Positions 18,401 to 25,550 of a stretch of 42,139 bases of DNA are shown one piece after another (position 1 is the stretch's first letter; each line of letters begins with the position of its first letter). The stretch is taken from positions 1 to 42,139 of the forward strand of contig JAGXFP010000054.1 in NCBI GenBank assembly GCA_024637225.1. Direction: 5' to 3'. The position numbers were made by a program, and so were the translations under genes. The stretch comes from Desulfobacterales bacterium (GTDB taxonomy: Bacteria > Desulfobacterota > Desulfobulbia > Desulfobulbales > JAGXFP01). The notes beneath the pieces are model-generated. The model saw nothing but the letters and a program-made list of their open reading frames with translations, was not told the origin of the DNA and made no database searches.

Positions 18401-18477
18401 GCAAGGCCAAGGATAGCGGCAAGCAGGAAGATGATGAGTTTTTTGGGTGAACGACGCGAATGGATTATGTCTGACAT
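15445..18477 (-). CDS. Secreted cadherin-like/PKD repeat protein with C-terminal dockerin
   Basis: 1010-residue exported protein. The ATG at 18477 has GGAGG seven bases upstream and begins a signal peptide (1-31, cleavage after ASAEA); the longer frame to 18528 has neither. Order: an FN3-like domain (about 32-97, VTISWDQPSSGEPVLAYQLY), four near-identical 93-residue cadherin-like repeats (about 98-471, each with DPDNDPLNYAI and GEFQYTP.QDFSGSD.FTYQAGDG), a PKD-like domain, one divergent cadherin-like repeat, three more PKD-like domains (each PVA.AG.DQ.V..GE.V.LD) and a dockerin-like end with two Ca-binding loops (DLNGDGVLGKDD and DLDGDGCVTKNDED). It is a probable surface or matrix adhesin. 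No cohesin partner is visible here. Confidence 0.9.
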   Translation of the reverse strand: MSDIIHSRRSPKKLIIFLLAAILGLAASAEAAHNVTISWDQPSSGEPVLAYQLYQNDLLICETFDPAARSITCPTELSGKGFFRVAAVYDTAGEVEPVNNPPVAQDLAVTLDENDTAASFLSATDPDNDPLNYAIVTAPTSGSVVLIDAVSGEFQYTPNQDFSGSDTFTYQAGDGSANSATATVSLTVMPVNNPPIAQDLAVTLNENETVVSFLSATDPDNDPLNYAIVTAPTSGSGVLIDAVTGEFQYTPKQDFSGSDEFTYQAGDGSANSATATVSLTVMPVNNSPVARDLGVTLNENETVVSFLSATDPDNDPLNYAIVTAPKSGAAVLIDPFTGEFQYTPQKDFSGSDKFTYQAGDGSANSATATVSLTVMTVNDPPVAQDLAVTLDANNTATSFLNATDPDNDPLNYAIETAPTSGAAVLIDSVSGEFQYTPKKDFSGSDSFTYQASDGSANSATATVSLTVMPPVNDPPVANAGPDQVVNEGETVTLDATKSADPDDGIASYSWTQLSGPSAPLSASGAVQPTFTAPDVEGEGEVLTYQLTVTDQAGLQAQDTVDISVVNKTADNQLPIASGLEVSGEEDGVLHGQLVGSDADSDPLTYTIQSAPAKGSVEMLDMATGEFSYTPSSDFNGTDSFLYSVTDGQDISGDAEVTITVLPVNDPPVANAGPDQLVNVGEMVSLDGTNSFDIDDELLTFFWIQLDGPAVNLSDPAAMQPGFEAIDNGADSTTLTFQLMVTDGEGLEATDISSVNVVWVNEPPVASAGEDQVVLEGETVTLDASGSSDSDDGISTFSWVQLSGPEMTLSDSSAMQPNFTAPDVDTAGASMVFEVTVADFGGLYATDEVIVNVSWVNTPPVADAGVDQSVLAGEIVALDGSLSSDEDDGIAKIHWTQKSGVPVTLSDPTALQPVFDAPADIVETEPLYFELAITDFGGLQHTDSCLVEVIPQQQQALVGDLNGDGVLGKDDKQLLKKSLNSCIGDQNYLESADLDGDGCVTKNDEDLWQQL
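17065..18183 (-). repeat. Four tandem 279-bp coding repeats (cadherin-like)
   Basis: Units 18183-17905, 17904-17626, 17625-17347 and 17346-17065 (the last is 3 bp longer). They are in frame and mostly identical at DNA level, including synonymous sites, which points to recent duplication or ongoing recombination within the gene. Confidence 0.93.
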
Positions 18478-19271
18478 TTCAGAACCTCCGGATGAAATTA
18501 AAACAACACCGAAGGCTGAAATAACCATTCGGCGACCCCGCTACCCTATCTTCCTGTCAGAGAAGACTTAGGCCGGTAGTTTTGCGCCCTCACTTTTCAG
18601 TTGAGTTTGCCTTTATCTTGGCCTTTATTTATCCCTCGCATCCCGTCACCCCAAGCGCCAGCAAATCCGGGCGCACGTCCCCTGTACCGGTCTCAGCCAA
18701 TCACAGACCGGAGCCTTTTCGTCTTCATTCAAGTAGTTTTCTTTGTCTTTGGGATAAGGGAAATCACGGCACCCAGATGGCCGACGCAACCCTGACTCAA
18801 AAGCGAAGGAGAATGAAGAAAAATGTTTGAAGAGGGTGAACATATGGGGAGAAACGTAAGGAATAAACGAAAGCCTCTAAAAAGAAATCTTAACTATAAA
18901 AACGGCAGCCCTTACCGCAAGAGAACCATTCCTATTAGCGTTGGACAATATAATCCTAAAATAGAGATGGTCAAGAATTAAATACATAAACAACTATTAT
19001 TTGACCACTAAAAAAAAATCCCAAATCAATTGGCATGGGTAATTTGCCGGAGAGTTCCCTACCAGTTTCTAAATTTAAAAAAAACCGTCGGGAAATATAG
19101 CCATTCATTGTCCATTTTTTGCCTATTGATAATCATTACCTCTTCCCTCCATCATATTTAGTAAATGGCAAATTTATAAACCGTTGAGGGCAAGCACTCT
19201 CTACCCCCTGTTTATTTATGGAAATGCGGCTTGCGCCGAATGGACTAATGCAGCGATAATAGGAGGAAAAT
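18478..19271. other. Long divergent intergenic region between adhesin gene and EPS locus
   Basis: About 790 bp separate the minus-strand adhesin gene from the plus-strand regulator. It is GC-average near 18500-18800 and becomes strongly AT-rich from 18840 on. It must contain at least two divergent promoters, but I see no consensus I can fix. A possible 45-codon ORF (18844-18981) is listed separately. Confidence 0.6.
18844..18981 (+). CDS. Possible small, highly basic protein (45 aa)
   Basis: ATG with GAGGG about eight bases upstream. The predicted peptide begins MGRNVRNKRKPLKRNLNYKN and is very rich in Lys/Arg and Asn, with no Cys, signal or membrane segment. Such composition suits a nucleic-acid-binding or ribosome-associated peptide, but I recognise no family. 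It could be chance in AT-rich DNA. Confidence 0.3.
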   Translation: MGRNVRNKRKPLKRNLNYKNGSPYRKRTIPISVGQYNPKIEMVKN

Positions 19272-20000
19272 ATGACCGCAGTTCAATTGGGCTCACCGGA
19301 GACTCCTGATAATAAAAAAATGTCCCGGCTCCATATTGTCGGTTCACTTCAACTACAGAACGAACTGTTCTCCCAGGCCCTTGCTGACGCTACAGGACTT
19401 CCCTGCACCTGTTCGTCCCCTGGGAACCTGACTTATATGCTGGAAGCGGAAAGCGGAAAAAATTGTGTCATTCTCTGGGATTGTGTCGATGAGGTACAGG
19501 AGACCATCTGGAGTGAGGTGAATTTCGATCTCCCCCCTGATGCCTTCAAACTCATCCTGTTTAACGTCAGTCCGGAGCAGAAAATCGAAACCCAGGCGAT
19601 CAAGCGTGGTACACGGGGAATTTTTTATCGGGACGATTCCTTGACCTCATACCGAAAAGGAATCCAGGCGGTTTTGCACGGCCAGCTCTGGGTATCGAGG
19701 ACGGTTCTGGAAAAATGCGTCCTGGAATCGGGTAAGTTTCACGACCAGCAGGACGAAAAAGAACAGGTTCCCCTGACTTTCCGGGAACGCGAAGTCCTCT
19801 CGATGATTGCGAGCGGATTCTGTAAAGATGATATTGCCGACGACCTCGGCATCAGCCCCCATACCGTCAAGACCCATACCCACAACATCTATCAGAAAAT
19901 CAATGTTAAAAGCCGCATCAAGGCGGCTCTCTGGGCAACCCAGAACCTCAAATACCATAAAATGAGCTACCGGAAAACCAGAAGAGCTGACATTACCTGA
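19272..20000 (+). CDS. LuxR/CsgD-type transcription regulator of the EPS locus
   Basis: 242-residue regulator. The N-terminal half (about 18-150) has receiver-like topology (MSRLHIVGSLQLQNELFSQA... then VILWDCVD, KLILFNVS, GTRGIFYRDDSL) but lacks the usual acidic pocket pattern, so it is probably a degenerate, phosphorylation-independent receiver as in CsgD/VpsT-like proteins. The C-terminal LuxR HTH is complete (about 166-230: LTFREREVLSMIASGFCKDD, then LGISPHTVKTHTHNIYQKI). AGGAGG lies five bases before the ATG. Standing alone at the head of the export/synthesis genes, it is the likely activator of the EPS operon. CsgD/VpsT relatives respond to c-di-GMP in some species; that is only inference here. 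Confidence 0.88.
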   Translation: MTAVQLGSPETPDNKKMSRLHIVGSLQLQNELFSQALADATGLPCTCSSPGNLTYMLEAESGKNCVILWDCVDEVQETIWSEVNFDLPPDAFKLILFNVSPEQKIETQAIKRGTRGIFYRDDSLTSYRKGIQAVLHGQLWVSRTVLEKCVLESGKFHDQQDEKEQVPLTFREREVLSMIASGFCKDDIADDLGISPHTVKTHTHNIYQKINVKSRIKAALWATQNLKYHKMSYRKTRRADIT

Positions 20001-20788
20001 CTTATCCCTTCATTTTATAATTCGAAACACGGCAGCTAAGCGGTCGGATCATTCTTCTGATCTTTCGCCGGCGCCCTGGTCTGTTCACTGACAATGCTGG
20101 GGCAATTGCGGGCCGCAAGCCGGAAAGGGTTCCCGCTTACTTTTCAGGGTATCGCTATTCTTTCCCTTGTAATTCATTTTTAGGCCCAGATTCAAATAAT
20201 CTTAAGCCCCGGACTAATTGGAGAATACCTGAGAATTTTTGGGGGATGGCTTGCGGGTCACTTTACCCGGGCCGCGGACTAGTACCATTTAAATAACTGG
20301 AGGCTCCTTGTGAATTACCGGCCTTCCACACTCATTTCTTGTCCAGTCGGGGTTTCAAGCCGACACCCCTGAAACAGGTAGCCTGAAAGGTGTAGTCCTG
20401 GACCGGGAAATCGGCCTACAACTTTGGCGAAAAAACCTCTCGGCAATACGGCAAAAACACATCCGTCCGGCGATTGATATCACTTACCGAAATTTGATGA
20501 GATGTAGTTTAGAGATGAGGTTGATTCATGGTCTGGTATTCCGTTGGCATGGAAAAAACGGAGCATGTGTTTGAAAATTTGATTTTTACCAAAACCGGCG
20601 CCAGGGCCGCTCTGTTAAAAAATAAAAAACAATAGCCTCGCAAATCTTAAGAATAAGGCCATTGCGGGCGTGGCGACGCCGTCCGAAAGATATGTAGCAG
20701 CAGTTGGAAAAACTGGCTCGTTTAGCCGCCTGCAATGCCGTGAAGCAAATCAGTTTTTGCGGGTCATCAAAAAACGGAGGAACAGCAA
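20001..20788 (+). other. Long leader/intergenic region upstream of the export gene
   Basis: 788 bp before the Wza-type gene with no clear gene. I see local hairpins (for example GGGGT...ACCCC at about 20348-20378) and one short ORF with a ribosome-binding site (20528-20635). Its length suggests a regulated promoter and a long 5' leader, consistent with LuxR-type control. It matches no riboswitch class I know. Confidence 0.5.
20528..20635 (+). CDS. Possible 35-aa small ORF in the EPS leader
   Basis: ATG preceded by GAGG at seven bases. The peptide starts MVWYSVGMEKTEHVFENLIF and ends with a basic tail (LLKNKKQ). No known family. A leader peptide or a chance ORF are both possible. Confidence 0.28.
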   Translation: MVWYSVGMEKTEHVFENLIFTKTGARAALLKNKKQ

Positions 20789-21559
20789 ATGACCACCCGA
20801 TTTCATATCTTCAACATGAAAGGAGTACGGGCCAGGACCGCACGGATCATGCGATTAGCTCTGCCACTCGCCTTTCTGCTGCCGGCCGCCGCATGTGTAT
20901 CCGCCACCGGCGAGGACTTGACATATCAAAAGAGACTCTCCACACCACCTCCGCCCAGCAGGGTGGTCCTGCGACCGGGAGACGAAATAGAATTGAAATT
21001 TCCCCACTGGGAAGAACTGAATGATACCCAAGTGATTAGGCCGGACGGTTTTATCACCCTTCAGCTCGTTGATTCGGTTCAGACATGGGGGCTTACCCCT
21101 GAAGAACTCGACGAGAAACTGACCGGGCTTTACGAGTCGAAAATTAAAGATCCGGTGATTTCAGTGGTGGTCCGCTCCCTGACCGACCAGAGAGTCTACG
21201 TCGGCGGTGAAGTCAATACCCCGGGGCTCCTGACCCTCCAGGGTGAGGTCAATCCACTTCAGGCGGTGATCAATGCAGGGGGATTTAAAGAAACGGCCAG
21301 GCTTAACCATGTAATCGTCATCCGTAAAAATGAACAGGGCAAAGCCGTTCCCCATCAGGTCAATCTCTCCGATTCCATTTATAAAACAGGCGCCGAGGAG
21401 GCTATGCATCTGCAGCCCAATGACATCGTTTATGTGCCCAAAACGGCCATCGCCAACCTCGACAAATTCGTCGATCAATATATCGCTCAATTATTTCTGT
21501 TCCGCGGCTTTGGGATAGGCTTGACTTATGAATTGCGCGGTGACTGGAGTGTCGAATAA
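20789..21559 (+). CDS. Polysaccharide export lipoprotein (Wza/OPX family)
   Basis: 256 residues. The start at 20789 is supported by GGAGG eight bases upstream. A long basic N-region leads to a lipoprotein signal ending LLPAAAC (Cys36). Then come the Poly_export (PES) domain (about 60-140: LRPGDEIELKFPHWEELNDT, VIRPDGFITL, DPVISVVV) and an SLBB-type domain (about 144-225: RVYVGGEVNTPGLLTLQGEV, LQAVINAGGF, LQPNDIVYVPKT). The C-terminal stretch (FVDQYIAQLFLFRGFGIGLTY) could be the membrane-crossing amphipathic helix. It would form the outer-membrane channel partner of the chain-length protein encoded next. Confidence 0.94.
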   Translation: MTTRFHIFNMKGVRARTARIMRLALPLAFLLPAAACVSATGEDLTYQKRLSTPPPPSRVVLRPGDEIELKFPHWEELNDTQVIRPDGFITLQLVDSVQTWGLTPEELDEKLTGLYESKIKDPVISVVVRSLTDQRVYVGGEVNTPGLLTLQGEVNPLQAVINAGGFKETARLNHVIVIRKNEQGKAVPHQVNLSDSIYKTGAEEAMHLQPNDIVYVPKTAIANLDKFVDQYIAQLFLFRGFGIGLTYELRGDWSVE

Positions 21560-21620
21560 CAGTCCGCCGAAGGGCTGAACTCCGGGGTTTGTAAGTTTGA
21601 TATTCAGAGAGGAGAAGGAA

Positions 21621-23213
21621 ATGCAGCCACAAAACCAATATTATCTGCCGGGCCCCCTTATGCCGGAGAAAAACAGTTCTTTACGGGATATTCTCTATGT
21701 CCTGTTTCGGAGAAAAAAAGTAATTGTCTTTTTCTCGGGAGCCATTTTTCTGGGAGTACTCCTGTTTACTTATATCTCGCCCGAAATCTATCGCTCGGAA
21801 GCAAAAATACTGATCAGGCTCGGCCGCGAAAGCCTTGCCCTTGATCCCACCGTGGACGGACCGACCGTTTCCCTTTCGCAAAGCCGGCAAAATGAAGTCA
21901 ATTCCGAGCTGGCCATCATCAAAAGCAGACTCCTGGCCGAACAGGTTGTCGACGTAATCACCCCTGAGGTTTTCCTGGCCGGAGGCGGCAACAAATCCGG
22001 TGCCGGCTCGGATCAAAACTTTCTCCGTGCCGCGGCATCCTTTAACCGGGATGTCTGGCTAAAAATAAGCACTCTATTTGGCGAGAAAGAACCGGTCGCT
22101 GGTTCAAAAAAAGAAAGGGCGGTCAACAGGCTGGTTGCCAATCTCGATGTGGCGGTTGAACAGAACAGCCACGTCATCATGATTTCATTTGAGTCGCAGG
22201 ATCCGCGATTCAGCCGGCAGGTGCTTGACTCATTTCTGACAGCCTATCAGGATCACCATATTCAGGTTCACAGCAGCCATGCCCCGCCCCAATTTTTCCA
22301 GGAACAGGCCGATAGCCTCTCCGCGAAACTTCAGGAAAAAGAGAATGCCCTTGAAAAGTTTCAGGCCACCCACAACATCACTTCAATCGACATTCAGAAG
22401 GAAGCACTCTTTAACAGGATCAGCCAGCTCCAGAGCGAAATCACCGAAACAAACAGCCAGATATCGGCCTCCCGAGCCCACAATGCCTCCCTGGAGGAAG
22501 CGCTGCGGGGCCGGTCTCGTGAAATTGAACTGGGTCGTGTTGTCGGCAGAAAGAGCACCTCCATCGATGCCATAAAAGAGCGCCTCTTTGATTTCCGCAT
22601 TACGGAGGCGGACCTTGCGGCCCGCTACCCGGACGATCATCGGGAACTCAGGAAGGTACGGGAACAGATCAAGGTGTCGGAGGCGGCCCTGGGCAACGAG
22701 AAGGAAAGCGACGAAATCAGCTCCGGCATCGACCCGACCTATCAGGCAATACAGCTCGAACTTGAAAAGGGACGTGCCCGGCTCCAATCCCAGATCGCCC
22801 GCATGGAAGCTCTGGAGGACGATCTCAAGTATCCGCGGGAGGAACTGGCCGCCCTGGCCAGAAACGAGCTGGCCGAAACCAGGCTGAAACGCAATGTCGG
22901 CCTGCTGGAAGAAGAGTATCTCCGTTTCCGCCAGGATTTGCAACGCACCGATATCTCCAGGGCCATGGACGCGGACAAGGTCTCCAACCTCAGCATTATT
23001 CAACCGGCGACCATGCATCTGGATCCGATCAAACCGAACAAGACTCTAAATCTCAGTCTCGGCTTTTTCCTGGCCATCTTTGGCGGAATCACTCTTGCTT
23101 TTCTCCTGGAGTACAATGATGACTCGCTGAAGACCAAGGAGGACGTCGAAAAACGGCTGGGCCTGCCCGTGCTGGCCTCGGTACCATGTGAGGAGTCCCG
23201 CCAATGTATCTGA
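21621..23213 (+). CDS. EPS chain-length determinant (Wzz/GumC-type co-polymerase)
   Basis: 530-residue inner-membrane protein. The ATG at 21621 has AGGAG just upstream; an upstream TTG is less likely. There are two membrane segments, about 32-53 and 476-497, which hold a long periplasmic domain with Wzz fold at the base (YRSEAKILIRLG) and extended coiled coils (about 220-450: FQEQADSLSAKLQEKENALE, LQSEITETNSQISASRAHN). The proline-containing LDPIKPNKTLNLSLGFFLA precedes the last membrane segment, as in PCP-2a/GumC. The short cytosolic tail lacks a kinase domain; the kinase-like ATPase is a separate gene (24763). The 3' end overlaps the next gene by 10 bp. Confidence 0.93.
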   Translation: MQPQNQYYLPGPLMPEKNSSLRDILYVLFRRKKVIVFFSGAIFLGVLLFTYISPEIYRSEAKILIRLGRESLALDPTVDGPTVSLSQSRQNEVNSELAIIKSRLLAEQVVDVITPEVFLAGGGNKSGAGSDQNFLRAAASFNRDVWLKISTLFGEKEPVAGSKKERAVNRLVANLDVAVEQNSHVIMISFESQDPRFSRQVLDSFLTAYQDHHIQVHSSHAPPQFFQEQADSLSAKLQEKENALEKFQATHNITSIDIQKEALFNRISQLQSEITETNSQISASRAHNASLEEALRGRSREIELGRVVGRKSTSIDAIKERLFDFRITEADLAARYPDDHRELRKVREQIKVSEAALGNEKESDEISSGIDPTYQAIQLELEKGRARLQSQIARMEALEDDLKYPREELAALARNELAETRLKRNVGLLEEEYLRFRQDLQRTDISRAMDADKVSNLSIIQPATMHLDPIKPNKTLNLSLGFFLAIFGGITLAFLLEYNDDSLKTKEDVEKRLGLPVLASVPCEESRQCI

Positions 23214-24766
23214 ACTATTACAATATGGCAAAAACCCCTTTTCACATCACGCCGGACCCGGAGTTTCTCTATCTGAGTCCCAGCCATAAAGAGGCGTTGG
23301 GGGCAATCATCTACTGCATTTCGAAGAAAAAAGGTTTTGTCTCCGTGATCGGCGAGGTTGGGACCGGCAAGACCACCGTTATCCGGTCGTATCTGGCCAG
23401 AAGCAAAAGAAGCATGGTGAAGCCGATCTATGTGTTCAACCCTTCGGTAAGTTTTGCGGAACTCCTGAAAACGATTTTTCGGGAGTTGGGAATCGAGCCC
23501 CACAATGAAAACGTCTACGACATGGTGGAACAACTGCACACTGTTCTGATCCGGGAGTTCGAACAGCAACATAATATCGTGCTGATCATCGATGAAGCGC
23601 AGAACATGCCGGTCACGACTTTTGAACGGTTGCGCATCTTGTCGAACCTGGAAACCCCGAAGGAAAAGCTTCTGCAGATCATTCTGGTCGGCCAGCCCGA
23701 ACTGGCTGAGATGCTCGCCGGCAAGCAATTGCGGCAACTCAATCAGCGCCTTGCCATTCGGGCGACACTGATGCCGCTTTCACCTCAGGATAGCCGCGAC
23801 TATATCCTCTTCCGCCTGGCGAAGGTCACCCCAACGCCCAATGACATTTTCAGCAACGGAGCCTTAAAAAGGATCATCAAGGCGGCGCAGGGATCACCGC
23901 GAATGCTCAACATCCTCTGTGACAATGCCCTTGTCGCCGGATTCGGCTATCAGCAACAACGAATTACCGGCAGAATAGTCAAACAGGTCATCGCCGATTT
24001 TGAAGGAAAAAGGCGCTCCCCGTTTTTCTTCTGGAAATATGCCTCACTGGTCGGAGTTCTGATCCTTGGGGTAAGCACCCTCGCCGGGATGTACGCATTT
24101 TCGTCTCTGGACCGATTAAGTTTCGGCCACAATGAACACTCCTCCGACAGCAACCCGGCCGGTATTAATACAACAACCTTGCCGGCGCAACCCCAATCCA
24201 TCCCGGAAATAGCCATTTCACAAAACAAAGCCACACCCCCTCCCGAGAAGGTCGGCCGGCCAAGGATCCCGGCCGGCAGCACCTCCTCCGAGGTCCCAGC
24301 CCCGGCTAATCCTGCTCCAGCGAATCCTGCTCCGTCTGAGCCTGCTCCGTCTAATCCTGCTCAGGCTTATGCTGCTCGGGCTGATTCTGCTCGGGCTGAT
24401 TCTGCTCGGGCTGATTCTGCTCGGGCTGATTCTGCCGGGCAGAACCGCGCCTCGATGATTTTAGTCTCCCGAAATGAAAAAAAGCCGACCGGGCCAACCT
24501 CCATAAACACTTGGCCGGATGAGATACGGGCGGGGAAAATTAAAGACAGGACAACAGTGCGGACTATTAGAAAAGGAGAATATCTCTCCCAGATCTGCCT
24601 CGATGTCTACGGTTTTGTCAATGACCGGATTATTCAAGCAGTCAAGGATAACAATCCCCATATCTTTGACGCTGACCTGATCTTTACCGGTGACATAATC
24701 TATTTTCCAGCACCTCTGGAATCAGAGAGAATACGGGCGAATTACCAAGGAGGACGGCAGCGATGA
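23204..24766 (+). CDS. ExeA/GspA-like AAA ATPase with LysM-like C-terminus
   Basis: 520 residues. The N-terminal cytosolic AAA domain has the family opening MYLNYYNMAKTPFHITPDPE, Walker A GEVGTGKT (50-57), Walker B VLIIDEAQN (126-134), VGQPEL and QRLA motifs and SPRMLNILCD. One membrane segment (about 274-298) follows, then a Pro/Ala linker with tandem repeats (about 365-412), then a LysM-like periplasmic domain (about 450-505, TVRTIRKGEYLSQICLDVYG ... DIIYFP). Such ATPases sit in exosortase-type EPS loci ('secretion ATPase'), but no exosortase occurs here. A role in opening peptidoglycan for the export complex is inferred from the LysM-like end. It overlaps both neighbours by a few bases. 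Confidence 0.9.
   Translation: MYLNYYNMAKTPFHITPDPEFLYLSPSHKEALGAIIYCISKKKGFVSVIGEVGTGKTTVIRSYLARSKRSMVKPIYVFNPSVSFAELLKTIFRELGIEPHNENVYDMVEQLHTVLIREFEQQHNIVLIIDEAQNMPVTTFERLRILSNLETPKEKLLQIILVGQPELAEMLAGKQLRQLNQRLAIRATLMPLSPQDSRDYILFRLAKVTPTPNDIFSNGALKRIIKAAQGSPRMLNILCDNALVAGFGYQQQRITGRIVKQVIADFEGKRRSPFFFWKYASLVGVLILGVSTLAGMYAFSSLDRLSFGHNEHSSDSNPAGINTTTLPAQPQSIPEIAISQNKATPPPEKVGRPRIPAGSTSSEVPAPANPAPANPAPSEPAPSNPAQAYAARADSARADSARADSARADSAGQNRASMILVSRNEKKPTGPTSINTWPDEIRAGKIKDRTTVRTIRKGEYLSQICLDVYGFVNDRIIQAVKDNNPHIFDADLIFTGDIIYFPAPLESERIRANYQGGRQR
24374..24433 (+). repeat. Tandem 15-bp coding repeat (4 copies)
   Basis: Four exact copies of GCTCGGGCTGATTCT, encoding ARADS units, in the linker of the ExeA-like protein. 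They are preceded (about 24300-24370) by more degenerate 15-bp units of AATCCTGCTCCAGCG type. Such arrays change copy number easily and would alter linker length. Confidence 0.93.
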
Positions 24767-25536
24767 CCAGAATTTTTGAAGCATTGGAAAACGCGGACCT
24801 TGAGCATTACAACCTGCGGGAAGCCAAGGAAGAGAATGGGCAAAGAGATGAACCAGAGCGGCGGCAATCCGAACTGGCTCTGGTTCCTTCTGCCGCGACC
24901 ACGATTATGCCTTACGACAGGAAAGGCGCCAGCCTCTATCAAAGCATTGTTACGCTTTTGCCCGACCGGAAAAGCAGAATTGTGCAGTTCCAGGGGACCC
25001 AGAAAGGTGAAGGAACCAGTACGATGGTGCGGGAACTTGCCACCCTTGCCGCCATGAAACTGAAAAAGAACGTGCTGCTTCTGGACCTGAATCAGAAGAC
25101 ACCGAATCAGTGCAGCCACTTCCAGGTCTTCTCCCAGCTGCCACCGCTGGACGACCCCTCGGCGGAGATGAAACTGACCAGAAAGGACTTCGCCAGAGTC
25201 GACTATTCTTCACTCTATGTCACCCAGCTGCCCGCCAGCGGCATTTCCGCCAACATAATCTGCGAAATGCCCCAGATCGGCCCTCTCCTCGAGGGGCTCA
25301 AAGAAGAATTTGACCTGATCCTCATCGACTCACCGGCAGCGATCACTTGTTCGGAATGCCTGCTGCTCTCCCCGAAAGTCGATGGGGTTATCCTGATGGT
25401 ACAGGCGGGGAAGACCCGCTGGCAGACGGTCGCCAAGCTGAAAGAACGCATTACGGCCCAGAATGGCAACATCCTGGGGGTGGTACTCAATAAACGCAGT
25501 TATCCGATCCCGGATTTCATCTATAAACGAATCTAG
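24763..25536 (+). CDS. CpsD/BY-kinase-like P-loop ATPase, degenerate
   Basis: 257-residue member of the ParA/MinD-like family of capsular tyrosine kinases (CpsD/Wzc-C). The N-terminus (MTRIFEALENAD) is typical of XrtA-type autokinases. The P-loop region reads GTQKGEGTST (78-87), with Thr85 where kinases have the catalytic Lys of GEGKS/T. Walker A' reads LLLDLNQ (105-111), Asn replacing the second Asp. Walker B, FDLILIDSPAA, is present. The usual C-terminal tyrosine cluster is absent (it ends FIYKRI). The protein may thus be a non-catalytic co-polymerase partner. ATG overlaps the previous TGA. Confidence 0.88.
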   Translation: MTRIFEALENADLEHYNLREAKEENGQRDEPERRQSELALVPSAATTIMPYDRKGASLYQSIVTLLPDRKSRIVQFQGTQKGEGTSTMVRELATLAAMKLKKNVLLLDLNQKTPNQCSHFQVFSQLPPLDDPSAEMKLTRKDFARVDYSSLYVTQLPASGISANIICEMPQIGPLLEGLKEEFDLILIDSPAAITCSECLLLSPKVDGVILMVQAGKTRWQTVAKLKERITAQNGNILGVVLNKRSYPIPDFIYKRI

Positions 25537-25550
25537 AAAGGGGGCCGCGA

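Noticed and set aside
19032-19050. Sigma-54 promoter (TGGCA ... TTGC)
   Set aside because: The GG to GC spacing is 12, not 10, so it does not fit a -24/-12 promoter.
20001-20788. Cyclic di-GMP (GEMM) riboswitch in the EPS leader
   Set aside because: I looked for the conserved GCAAA/tetraloop-receptor elements of GEMM-I and the class II core and did not find them.
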